Shown here one piece after another: positions 46,307-57,211 of a stretch of 64,000 bases of DNA. Both the position numbers and the translations under genes were made by a program. This DNA comes from Xylogone sp. PMI_703 (taxonomy: Eukaryota > Ascomycota > Leotiomycetes), in NCBI GenBank assembly GCA_021399445.1, contig JAJTUQ010000002.1:5704001-5768000 (forward strand), read 5' to 3'. Positions within the stretch are counted from its first letter, which is position 1. Every line of letters begins with the position of its first letter. The notes beneath the pieces are model-generated. The model was not told where the DNA came from, ran no database searches, and worked only from the letters and a program-made list of their open reading frames with translations.

Positions 46307-47935
46307 ATGGTTCCTAGAACTATATCCGCCAAGATGGACGAATCGAACGATTTACGCTCATTGAGGTTATCTACTTCCATATTTCCTCTATTTCTAACCA
46401 TATTCATGGTTTATTACCTTATCGAGAGGAATGTGATCCGTTATCTATCCCAGAATTACCCAACCATCTATGATAGACTGAAGAAAAGAGAGCAGCTTGC
46501 AGGATATGTCGCCTTCATCATGGGCATGCTAGTCACTCTTCTCTCAACACCTGCTTGTACAGTTGCCTGGCTGGGTTCTATGAATACCAACGATAAGCCT
46601 GGTTCACCGTTTTACTCAACGGCCGGTAACATTTGTATTGCTTCGAAATCGCTACTCTGGACGGCAGAGCTTAACAGACTAAACTTTGCGACTGTTTATG
46701 TACTACACCACGTATTCTCTCTGATGTCGTTACTTCATCACTTGTATTTTGACATACAACTGGGGCCGCTCTATGCCATCTACGCTTCTCTGGTCACGGA
46801 ATTACTCTCAGATTTCATTGCCATCCTAGGGTATCACCGATTGAATTTCGCAACATCCAGATTAGCATATGTTACCGAACTGTCAAACTTTGTAGCCTTG
46901 ATGTTTATCCGCATCTCTGCCGCAGTTTATGCCGCCACTACGATAAGGGATTTCTCATCGAAGAGTATAGTGTTTTGGACAAATGCGTTCTCGATCTCGT
47001 TTTATATCTGGGTTCTGCTGTCGAGGATATGGACGAAGTCACGAATATTGATGATAGTTCAAGTTATTGAAAACAAGGTCGTTGTTGCCCAAAGATTTAC
47101 TATTACTCTCTATGGGATATTCTTCAGCCTCTCTTCGCTATTGACGGCTGCTGCTGCTCTGATTATCACACTGAACGATCCATCCTCCACTCTAAGTCCA
47201 TTAGCTGTCTCGTTAGTTGCACGAACCGCATTCTACACGGCAATTATATCATTAATTGGATCGCGCATACCAGGGACTATATATTATCATGGACCACTAG
47301 CACTATTATCATCTCGTCTGATCACTGCACACTCAGGCTTTAGTCTACAGGGGGCGATGTTGGCAGGTGCTCTCTTCATCTGCTTCCCGAAAAAAGGAAT
47401 TACTTTTGATCAGAGGCTCGATATTCTTTCATCAGTAGCCGTAGCGTCTCTACTGGGAGAAGCTGTTGGAAGAATTGGCTGCCATTTTGGGGCTTGCTGT
47501 GGCTCCAGTTACGAAAGGAAGTCACAAGACAAGGGACAGCTGGTAAAACAGTCAGATAAACGGTCTATACCACTCTATGTAACGATGATCACTATACCAT
47601 GCTGGGTAGCTATTCTTGTGCTATATACCAGTGGGACACTATCTCTCCGTGTGACTGGTGCCCTCGCATTGGGGACACAGAGCCTCGTTCGAATACATGC
47701 GTCGCAATATCGAAATGACGTCGCTCTATACATGCAGGTTCTAGCATATGCACAACTTCTCCTAAGCGCTGCTATGTTGATTAAGTCTAGCAATTATAAG
47801 ATGCCTCCTCACCATGGCGAGTACCCCAAGTCAGACTATTACTTTGCGGTTCAGACTCTGGCAAGTGAGCCTTGGATCTGGGGATTGACAGTGATACTTA
47901 TCATTTCGGGAACAGTCACCAAATACGGCACCTAA
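46307..47935 (+). CDS. TLC-like / Lgt-like fusion membrane protein, 542 aa
   Basis: An intronless frame of 542 codons with ten or more hydrophobic segments; Met10 (46334) is an alternative start. Residues about 20-245 resemble a TLC domain (KKREQLAGYVAFIMG, ATVYVLHHVFSLMS, LYAIYASLVTELLSD). Residues about 270-540 resemble bacterial prolipoprotein diacylglyceryl transferase (PF01790): SLQGAMLAGAL at about 346-356, the signature GRIGCHFGACCGSSY at 388-402, and a C-terminal LVRIHASQYRND...YAQLL block around 460-485 that parallels the R...R.D...Q..S pattern of Lgt. Arg389 matches the essential Arg of the GRxG motif; the His of the HGG motif is Gln348 here, 41 residues earlier, close to the family spacing. 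Lgt transfers diacylglyceryl from phosphatidylglycerol. Activity is therefore uncertain, but a lipid-binding or acyl-glyceryl transfer role in an internal membrane is reasonable. I know of no characterised eukaryotic protein of this make-up. Confidence 0.75.
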   Translation: MVPRTISAKMDESNDLRSLRLSTSIFPLFLTIFMVYYLIERNVIRYLSQNYPTIYDRLKKREQLAGYVAFIMGMLVTLLSTPACTVAWLGSMNTNDKPGSPFYSTAGNICIASKSLLWTAELNRLNFATVYVLHHVFSLMSLLHHLYFDIQLGPLYAIYASLVTELLSDFIAILGYHRLNFATSRLAYVTELSNFVALMFIRISAAVYAATTIRDFSSKSIVFWTNAFSISFYIWVLLSRIWTKSRILMIVQVIENKVVVAQRFTITLYGIFFSLSSLLTAAAALIITLNDPSSTLSPLAVSLVARTAFYTAIISLIGSRIPGTIYYHGPLALLSSRLITAHSGFSLQGAMLAGALFICFPKKGITFDQRLDILSSVAVASLLGEAVGRIGCHFGACCGSSYERKSQDKGQLVKQSDKRSIPLYVTMITIPCWVAILVLYTSGTLSLRVTGALALGTQSLVRIHASQYRNDVALYMQVLAYAQLLLSAAMLIKSSNYKMPPHHGEYPKSDYYFAVQTLASEPWIWGLTVILIISGTVTKYGT

Positions 47936-48550
47936 ACAGCTTTAGGAAGGCCAAGTTCCTAGTAATCAGCGCAAGTAGGAATATTCTCCAACATGATTAA
48001 TGATGCCAGCATATCTTTGCGATATAATCGATTATAATATACAACTAGATAGAACACATGCGACATGTATGATAGTGCTTATCCAAGTTAAAGCTGGCGC
48101 AGAGTTTGATGCATCAAGTACAACCTAAGCTCTTGTATGCTATTCAAATGTTCCTGTATCAAGATTCAAGCCATTAGATCACTCAAGAATAAAATATTGT
48201 ACAACCTACATAAACTTATAGACATTCTCACGAATGTAACATAGAAGCGAGGATATTACGAGTGAACTTTTAAGTGGATGTACCAAGGTAGACGCTGACT
48301 AGGGTGACTAAGTCAATAACACAAATGGAACAAACTTGGTCATAGAAATATCTATTATGAAAAGACAATACCAAATACGTTTATAAAAGTACAAAGAATA
48401 CTCCTACGCTCACAACCGCCGCTCCTTCACGCTTATTCCATCATATCATATCGTACAAAGGAAATTCAATGCTTGTAGAAGTACAGTGGTATCTTTGCTT
48501 GCGTATCACAAAGGATAAGAAGTGGTATCAACGTTTAGACATTGGGTCGA
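47936..48550. other. Convergent 3' intergenic region
   Basis: This lies between the TLC-Lgt-like gene (plus) and the small coiled-coil gene (minus). No feature recognised. Confidence 0.5.
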
Positions 48551-49121
48551 TTAAAATCGGTCGAAGCCTGAAAGAGTGTTGTGTTAGTTAATGCCAGTGA
48601 ATAGGAGTCAAGGAAGATAACTTACGGCCAAGAGGCTTAGCTCTCTTTGAAATACTAGCAGCCTGGTCTTGTTTGATCTTTGCAAGACGTGCCCTAGAGA
48701 GGTGCTATATTAGTACCATTGTCTTGTAGCTAGGCCAAGGTAGAACTCACTCTTCAGCAGCTTCTTGCTCCAATTTTCTGACATGCTCTCTGGCCAGTCT
48801 CACAGCTTGTCTTGCTTGTTGGAGAGCCCTATCCGCGTCCCGCTCAGCTGCCTCGGCACTAAATACTCTGTCTCGGGCTGCACTGATGCTAGGGTCCTCG
48901 TCGCTACGGCGATGGAGAACACTGCCGTTATGGCGCTGGGGTGAGACTGAAGTGCCGTTGACGGAACGAGTTCCAGCTGTGGACCTGGAAGTAGTTGATG
49001 GGGAGACGGACTGACGTCGGCCGCCGAAGAAACCGCTGCTCCTCTTTTCTTGAACGGGAGGTTGTGGCTGGACAACTTCGTGCTCAGGGGTGGTATCTTT
49101 GTGGTGATGGAAGAGAGGCAT
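48551..49121 (-). CDS. Small conserved-looking coiled-coil protein, 151 aa
   Basis: Three exons (49121-48751, 48693-48626, 48567-48551) join in frame to 151 residues; introns are 57 and 58 bp. The N-terminus starts MPLFHHHKD and is disordered and rich in Ser, Arg and Pro (FFGGRRQSVSPSTTSRS). From about residue 78 a regular Ala/Arg/Glu/Gln helix follows (AERDADRALQQARQAVRLAR), continuing to a short tail ending in RAKPLGRFDRF. The tiny last exon encodes only the final residues. The pattern suggests a single long helix, possibly self-associating. I recall similar small ascomycete proteins without assigned function, so no role is given. It does not obviously belong to either neighbouring cluster. 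Confidence 0.75.
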
Positions 49122-51326
49122 TTTGAGTTTAGAGGTTTTGTATATAAGAAAAGAGTAAAATCTAAGAAGCGATGGTAGGCTTAGGTGTTTTGGTTGGTAG
49201 ATGATTGTTTTGAAATGCGTAAATTAATCGCTGCATCTTCAAGCCAGATGAGGGAAAGCAAATACTTATAGAGCGGAGAGTACATAACGTCAAAGGGGGT
49301 GATTGTCGTCAACGATGATGATATCGATATGGCTGTTGGACAGGTTTTGGGGAAAGGGCGCTGGCGGATGTGACGTCAAGCGGCTGGGGGTCGCAGCCAC
49401 ACAGGACCCTGAAATTCGCTGTGGCGATGTTTATCACAACCTTCTATTTGCGCATCGACCGGCACGTGAGCAGAAGCATAATTTGTTCATGCCCCTCCCT
49501 CCCTACGTGTCAGCTTATCTGTTCTCTTATCAGGTCTGATATTAATTACACAGTATTTCGTTTCCAATGCGCTCGCAGAAGTCGTATTAATGAAGTCAGC
49601 CATGATCCAGCACTGTTGGCCGGTGAAGGGTATTAATAACAAGGATGCGCCCATTATATGGACTGCATATCCCTTGACTTCCGCACTATTTCAAGTCATT
49701 TCTGTGAATGTAACAACCGAATAAACTTTGGGTTTAAATCTCATTGAAAATAATGATTTCGCTGCTATTATTCCTTTCTCTGGGGTACCCTCTATTTGGA
49801 TCCTCTACTACGGTTCTGTGTTGGTGAGCAGAATACATAAGAGACAAGCTTGGTTTCAAGGAATAATTGGATTGATTCCTTTATCTTTGCCTTTATTTCG
49901 GCTGTAGAACGGGTGACTCGCTCATTATTTGATTCAATAGCTGTCAGCGTTATACAAAGTATGATCCTCTTTTGATACTGATGGTGGCATACAGTCTGAA
50001 CGTCAATTTACTTCTTCGCAGTTCCATGTCTACCCAAATCAGTTAAGATGCATATTAAATGGCGATATCTTACTGGCTACTTGCGGCTAGGGAAATGTAC
50101 CCTGTGTAACCATTGGGAAGATCACTGTCGCATGATGTCATTGGTAAAGACGAGCCCTCAACCGTTCCCCGTTCCCCTTTCCACTTTCCCCTTTTCTGCG
50201 AAAGCCAAATGAACAGGAGTTATAAAAGTCAAAATACTTGACCAAAAAAGATATTTCACAGGATCGCACCTTCCATACTTAGGCGCTGACCATTCTGGAC
50301 TCGCCCTCAGCGCAGTAAACTCGTATGAACAGCCATGGATAATCCCTGAACAGCCCGAGCACTTCATCATATCGTCTCCGAAATTCATCAAAGTTTGGCT
50401 ATGAAGCTCATAAAGCGCCTTCTATCATCCCCTAGATAGTTTCAATATTTTCTCTCAATCGTATGTTGATTCGACACGGAAGCCGCCACGAGGCGTATTA
50501 TCACTCCTGGTGTTAATTCCTTCCTTTCACACAGCAATCGCCGCAAAGTTTTGTGTCATTCAGTCTCATCATTCGGTACGCTTGAACTCACATAGCCTCC
50601 TTGGCCAATTTCATCTTATTTAGTTTTAGTGTGGGTTGAATCCCTAACAATACTTTTGCTCCCGCAACCCAAGCGAGCCAAGCTATCGTTACAGTTGAGC
50701 TGATCGTATGTAATTTTTACTACTCAGCACAATCTCCATACTACCAGTCGGGTCCGCTCACATTCTTGTTATTGTCGGTGATTAAACAAACCCGTCGCCC
50801 CGTAGCTTACGTATCTCTTGTAGCTGTACTTAGTGACTGCTTTGATGTTGTCCCCGCTACCTGCATCTTTGCAGCGTAACTAGGAGTAAGTACATGAGGA
50901 CAAGAAAAGACATCCTGACGGATACTCTGAAAGAAAAGAATCTTTTCTGCTAATACTTTAGACAATTGGGATACTCTCTGGGCTTTACTGAATATGTTCT
51001 AATTAATGGATGGGCTTAGAAGTGTCTCATTCATTGAGCCAATAGAAATCGAGAATTCAATAGCTAACATCCAATCGGCTGATCTATATTGATTACTTGA
51101 ATATTATGTTAGCGCGAAAGAGTTTAGTAATCTGGTAAGTAATCCGCCCTCCGCCGATATGGAGGAGGAAACCGAAGTACCGGGACAGTCTGCTGCATCC
51201 TTCAGTGAAAAATCTCAACGAATTCCATGTTCATCTCACTCAAACGTTAGTGAAATACACATTCTGATATTATATCCCATTAATTACTACCATCTATTGC
51301 ATCAATATCGGCAATAGTTCAATACT
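49122..51326. other. 2.2 kb intergenic region, no gene recognised
   Basis: It contains the divergent upstream regions of the coiled-coil gene (minus) and the second Zn2Cys6 gene (plus). Short open frames at 49.3-49.6 and 50.2-50.4 kb show no family features. I saw no repeats or RNA genes. Confidence 0.5.
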
Positions 51327-53670
51327 ATGGAATCTGGAGATTCGGACTCTGAACGGCATTCGACAGGGTTTGGCGAGCCCGAGAGCAAACGCCGAAAGCT
51401 GAGAAAGGGTACCACTTCATGTTGGGCCTGCAGAAAGCGCAAAGTAAAATGTACTTTTGCTTCACCGTTGGACTCAGAATGTATTGCCTGTCGGCAACGT
51501 GGATCATCTTGCATCAGCCAGGAGTTTCCTGAAGGCACCAGAGAATCGACTGCTCAAGAATTAATGGCAGAACGGATGGCTCGAGTTGAAGCACTCCTGA
51601 CTCAAGTGGTGAAAGAATTGCGTCCGAGCACACGCAAGAATGGCCCTCACAAATCTGAAGTCCCTACTCCTTATGTCGATCCTAAGACGCCATCATTCGA
51701 ATCCAATTCACAATACTCTCCGGTAAGACTTAAGTTTGAGTGATTAGAAGCATATGCTCGCTTACCAAAAGCCCCTGCGTGGATGCGACTAGTCTAATAA
51801 TGTTTTCTCACATAGACATTGTCTTGACAGCAAATACTATACGTAGCACTAACTTCTAATAGGCCGTAGAATCCTATCAAGAACCTACTGAGCAAATTGA
51901 GAATTGGAAGATACACCATAGCCTAATACTACAAAGCCCGAGAACATATCAAGAACTTTCAGATGTACTTATTATGGCCTTTCCTTCCCAGAAAGATATC
52001 AACTACCTGTGCGGATTAGGCGCTGAATCTCGGCTTTATTTTCGGAGTATTATCAGAATCCCAGAAAGCAAACTAGAACACAATCAAGTCCAAAATAAGA
52101 CAGAGTTTACCCAAATTCCCAGCCGGGATACCCATCCTGTTCTCATAGCTGTTCGAATGATATCTTACGCCATTTTAATTCAACACCTGACTCTCCAAGA
52201 GGCCGCTGCCCTTTTAGAACCTCCAGGTGACCTAGCGAGGCGACTGGTTGATGCTGTAAAGCTAGTAACAATGAGAAACGAGCTTCTTGGGACTCTTGAA
52301 GGACTTGAATGCCTCATGCTGGAAGGCACATTCCAAGCAAATTCAGGAAACCTTCGTCAAGCCTGGCTTGCAGGAAAGAGAGCTCTATCAGTTGCTCAGC
52401 TTATGGGAATTCATCGAGGGACTGATACCTGGGCGAAAACTATAGATCCCAGAAACAAATTTAATACTCAATCCATGTGGTTTAGATTGGTCTACGTTGA
52501 CCATTTTCTCTGTCTTCTACTTGGTCTCCCTCGTGGGACTGATGATACAAACTTAACAAGGGATATTAACTGGGACCACCACGCACCAAACGGGAATTTA
52601 AGCGGACGCATATCCGAATCGCAGCTCGTATACTTGATCGTAACCAGATAGCATCTGATTCGGATTATTGGTCGACCGGCCACATCGAAATTACGAGACA
52701 GCTTGATTCAGAGCTTCTAAACGCCGCCAACGAAATGCCTGCCGAATTCTGGAGACCTCCAAACTTCAACGGGTTATCAGCACACTCAGGTGATGCTATC
52801 ATGGAATCGGGACGGTTAGCTGACCAAATATTCCACTACAGTCTACTCATTCAACTACATCTCCCCTATCTAGTCCGTTTCGGTTCAGAAAAGAGATACG
52901 AATATTCTAACATAGCATGTGTAAATGCTAGTCGTGAGATTCTCACAAGATTTCTTAGCCTTCGAACCTTTAATAGAGTCGCATCTGCTTGCCGGTTTGT
53001 TGATTTCCATTCCCTGATGGCTGCAATGACGTTATTACTTTCACATCTCGATAGCCATCGGTATCCACGGAATACTCTGGCACACCAACGACTTGGGGAT
53101 CGAGCTGTGATTGAACAAGTGCTCAAGAAGATGGATTTGATTTCTAAATTAAATGATGATGATGTTTGGATGGATAAGAGTGCCTGTTTACTGCGACAAT
53201 TACTGAATATCGAAGCGGAAGCGGCTAGTGGCCAGCCATATAGTGCGGAGAGAGTAGCCGATGGTCATCAAGAAGAGGAAGGTCATGTTCTGGTACTCTC
53301 CGTACCATACTTTGGCACCATCAGGTTCGCACGTAAAGGCATTGAAACTATAAGGAATAATCCACCTCCTAGTTCATTGAGTATACAAAACTTTAATGAG
53401 CTGGGCTTTCCAAATTCTACGATATTAGACCTTTCACTGCGTCAGAATTCTACAGAGGGACTCGTACCACAATCTACTGCGCCAGAGCTCAATCAGATTG
53501 AGCTGGATCCATTCATGTATAGTGATCAGCAATTTCAAACTGAAAATCCAGATCTTTTTGCAGACTTAAATGACTGGGTATTCCAAGGTGTCGATGGAGC
53601 TTATTTTGATAATTTGATGAGGGGCCAAACTTGGAGCGGCCCAAGTGATGGCAATATCGACAATTTTTAA
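51327..53670 (+). pseudogene. Second Zn2Cys6 transcription factor, one base short of open
   Basis: Exon 1 (51327-51722) has a zinc cluster (SCWACRKRKVKC then CIACRQRGSSC, with nine residues between the third and fourth Cys) followed by a short helix (AERMARVEALLTQVVKEL). After a 140 bp intron (51723-51862) the frame runs through a fungal-specific middle region (LMGIHRGTDTWAKTID, FRLVYVDHFLCLLLGLPRG) to NGNLSGRISESQ and a stop near 52650. From about 52600 homology continues in another frame (RIAARILDRNQIASDSDYW) to 53670. Adding one base at about 52600 would give 734 codons without interruption, and no intron fits there. So the gene is either freshly inactivated or carries an assembly error. 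It would be the natural regulator of the MFS, methyltransferase and reductase genes nearby. Confidence 0.82.
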
Positions 53671-53845
53671 ATGCTCATGTATCAGTATCACGAGTCCGAT
53701 AAATGATGATTAGAGTCCAGAGTAGTATTACATAGAAATATTATCTAACATCTAAGTGGGAGATGTCTCTTTTACTAATACTAATGATAACAGTAAATAA
53801 GATCCAGTTTGAATAATTCAATTTTGAAGAGAAGGTCTTAGATGC

Positions 53846-55654
53846 TTAAGCAACTCCTCCGGCTTCTTTCAGTGCATTTCCATACAGCTTCTTCCAGCTG
53901 AGGCAGAAACTAAAAACTAAAGCCATACCGGCGGTGGCAATTGAAACTGCAAATGGAATTTTCACTGCACTCATGTAGGCAGCCACAATGTGTGGTACTT
54001 GTTCTGGGCTGAATGCTGATCGAATCTGGGTAGCACCAGTTGCAATGAGAAGGACTGGATTCACACTTGGTGCGGTGTTTGCGAGAGTTTTTATTAAATG
54101 GTTAACAAAACCAGATTGTGCCGCCGAATTGGTAAAAGCACCGCTGATTGATTGAGCAACTGCATTTGGTTAGTGGGCTGTGATGGAGTAAAAGTGATAA
54201 GCTTACACATAATCATTGCAGTCACAGATGATATATCCTCGGGTTTAGCATTAGCTTGAGCCATGATCATAGTTATCTGCCAAGCTGTGCCAACTCCTGC
54301 ACCGCAGAGAATTTGATATCCGATCCATTTGCCAGAGGTAGTTCCAATATCAAGAGAGTAGAAGAGACCAGCAGCAATAACTACCAGCACACTACCAGCG
54401 GCAGCCATGGGAGCAGCATGTCCGGTTTTTGAAACGGCGATACCCGAAATTATACTGGACATGCCGATTGGTATAATTAAAGCTAGAGTACGCACTCCCG
54501 AGCCAATTGGGCTGGCGTTGTCAACACTTTGGAAGTAAATTGGCAGGTAATAGAGAACGATAAAGTATGAGCCGGCGAAGAAAAATTGAAAGGTCGCACC
54601 GGCCCACACTGATCTGTGTTTTACCAATCTTGGAACCAACATTGCACGCTCTCCTAGGTATACCTCCCATATACCCATAGCAATAAATATGAGGACGAAT
54701 CCGACAAGCAAACCAATAACATCACTATCGTTCCAAGATTTGGTTTGTCCACCGTATTGCATTGCAAGAATGAATGAGATGATGCCAACCATAACAAGAC
54801 AGACACCAACAAGATCTATCTGCAAAATCTTCTCTGCAAGGCTGGCTTGAACTGGCTTCGTCCTAGACGGAATGGCAAAAAAGAACAAGATCAACGCGCA
54901 GGCTAAACCGCCAATTGGTAAGTTGATATAGAAGCACCAGCGCCAGCTGACGCTTTGTGCAAAGGCACCACCGATGAGAGGCCCACTGACACTTGCAATG
55001 CCATATGTGGCGCCAATAATACCAGTGAAGGAAGCACGAGATTTTGGTTCAACTGCAAAAGCAACGATTGTGTATGCTCCTGTCCCAACACCGGCACCAC
55101 CGATGCCCGATATAGCACGACCGATGATGAATGTAATTGGATTGGGTGCGACTGCGCAAATCAAACTACCTACCTCAAAAATGAAGATGGCAATAATGAA
55201 GCAAAGTTTCAAGGGGAAATACTTGTATATCTTCCCCCATGATGACTGAAACCCTCCAAACGTCATAAAGTATCCAGATGCATACCAAGTAACTTTGTCG
55301 AGGCCATGAAATTCGTCAGTTATTTTCGGAATTGCGGTTGCAAGGATGGTCTGGTGAAAAGTTAGTACTTGGTTGCTTCAGATAGAGGGTACTTACTTGA
55401 TCGAGACAGACTAGGAATATGCTGAGGACTAGAGCAGCGATGATGACAGCCAGTCGGCTGCCATGTGGATAGTCGTCGGCGGATTGAACTTCGGTCTTCT
55501 CTGGGGTTTCTGGTTCATCTTGCTGGATCTTGTCATCATCGATTTTGTAATCTTCCGCCTTGTTATTCATGTCTAGTTCTGCCAGTGTTCCAGTAGAAGA
55601 TACATCGTATTCAACGTGCACCTTCTCCTCTTGGGTAGGCTCAAGAGTGGACAT
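53846..55654 (-). CDS. MFS multidrug transporter, 14-TM type, 571 aa
   Basis: Three exons (55654-55397, 55350-54207, 54159-53846) join in frame to 571 residues; introns are 46 and 47 bp. A hydrophilic acidic N-terminus of about 65 residues precedes some 14 membrane segments. Motifs: [20 protein letters not shown] across the first intron, [31 protein letters not shown], and [11 protein letters not shown] near the end. These are typical of DHA2 exporters found in secondary-metabolite clusters (toxin or drug efflux). It is convergent with the Zn2Cys6 gene at 51327-53670, only 175 bp away. Confidence 0.93.
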
Positions 55655-56554
55655 AGTTATGGAACGTTTGTTCCTTAAATGTCGAAAATTTAAGCTAAGA
55701 AATAAAGTGTGCTAATTGAAAATTATTGGGAGAGAGAATAAGGAGTGTTAAACCGTCTGGAGTTCGAGTCTGAATGAATTGACCATTGTTGAACATTCAA
55801 GGCAGTGAGTCTCCTTTATAAGGATGCTCGCACCTAGTGTCCAAGCACCAGAGAAGGTCAGAGATTTGTCCGATACTGGGTTCCGATTACAAATAGTACT
55901 TTGTCTTGGTTGGAAATCTTCAAGCTATCCAAACATCTTCGTCCGAGATTTGTAGGTGGGTCGGAGGAGGACTCCATGTTGGCCTCAGGAAAGAGATTGA
56001 TCTCACCAAAATATGCCCAAAATAGATCAGACTTGGAGCAACAGTTACATCATAGAACGTGGCCACCTCTTTCAGTATTCAATTCTGCCGCTAAATCTGT
56101 ATCTCAGCTCTCCGTTTCGGTCCAAGCCCCTTTTCATTTTTAGTCATGTACTCACTCGCTATGGTAAATAACTCAGCAGATAGAGGACATTAGCAGTATT
56201 AGCTTCAATCTTGATTTGGTAATGAGCAAAAGCAAGTGCCTTCAATGTTTCAACTTCTCCCATGTCGTGAATTGCATCGTCCGCCGAGCCGGAGAAGGAG
56301 TTTAAGGAGAGGAAATTAAACACTCCCATCTTAAGATAGGCTCCCTTTGGGCTTCGTCAGCAGATATATAGGCTGTACGTTAATAGCCACTATAATATTA
56401 CTAATAATTCAAGAAATGCAATTAATTCGATTTTTGATTATGTGCTGCCAATTGCATCATGAGGTTATGCCTAGCAGGAAAATGTTGTATTGTTCTGAGA
56501 TGGACTTATAGCTAAGCCCCCAACAAATTCTTTTGTTCAATATAATACGTGGCT
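55655..56554. other. Intergenic region upstream of the MFS gene
   Basis: This holds the MFS promoter (right to left) and the 3' side of the methyltransferase gene. No gene recognised. Confidence 0.5.
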
Positions 56555-57211
56555 TTACTGATTCCCCTTAACAACTGCAAGAAGAAATCCATCATAGATC
56601 TCCTCAGCCTTGCCCTTATGGCTCGAGATCATAGGCACAAGAGTTGCTGTTACCCCGTCCTCTCTACCAACTTTGGTTAGTAGCGACTCACTCTCGCCTA
56701 GGTTCTCATCTTCCAACAGCTCCCTGATTACATTATCAACATAAATACAGCCATTTGCCCTGGCAAGTTTTGTTGACCACTGAAAATATTCCCACTGCTC
56801 CTCCCAATCTGCATCTATAAAAATGAGATCGAATTTACGCCCTTCCTCTGCGAGTTTGGGGAGTACATCTAGGGCTGCACCTAGGATAACCTCTACATCC
56901 AATCCTTTCGTGTTCTCCAGCGCGACATCTCTATGCTTCGGATCAATCTCGATACTAGTGACTTTTGCACCAGCACTTGCAAACCAGATTGATGAATAAC
57001 CTCCCAGCGTACCAATTTCAAGGACTGACTTGGCGTTTATTAGCTGACACTGGATGGCGAGGTACTGACCCTGCAATTCCGAAATGGTTATTGGAGGCAA
57101 GCCCTTGGCGGCGGAGTTGGCAAGTGCATAGTCGAGTTGTGGGGAGAGCTTGAGAAGAGAATTACGCGCAAGCGCATCAATTTGGGCGGCTTTATAAAGC
57201 TTGTCGGACAT
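56555..57211 (-). CDS. SAM-dependent O-methyltransferase, CCoAMT class
   Basis: An intronless frame of 218 residues, the normal size for the small cation-dependent class. SAM motif I is VLEIGTLGGYSSIWFA; the acidic residue of the next strand lies in VTSIEID; the metal-binding Asp residues lie in FIDADWEEQWEYF and in YVDNVI. The C-terminus lies in DGFLLAVVKG, as in relatives. The family methylates vicinal hydroxyls of catechol-like or other phenolic compounds in the cytosol. It sits between an MFS pump and an oxidoreductase region, suggesting a tailoring role for a small aromatic product. A TACAGTA site occurs about 25 bp upstream of the ATG. Confidence 0.93.
   Translation of the reverse strand: MSDKLYKAAQIDALARNSLLKLSPQLDYALANSAAKGLPPITISELQGQYLAIQCQLINAKSVLEIGTLGGYSSIWFASAGAKVTSIEIDPKHRDVALENTKGLDVEVILGAALDVLPKLAEEGRKFDLIFIDADWEEQWEYFQWSTKLARANGCIYVDNVIRELLEDENLGESESLLTKVGREDGVTATLVPMISSHKGKAEEIYDGFLLAVVKGNQ

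Noticed and set aside
54955..55249. Plus-strand frames opposite the MFS gene
   Set aside because: They are antisense shadows of a well-supported transporter exon.
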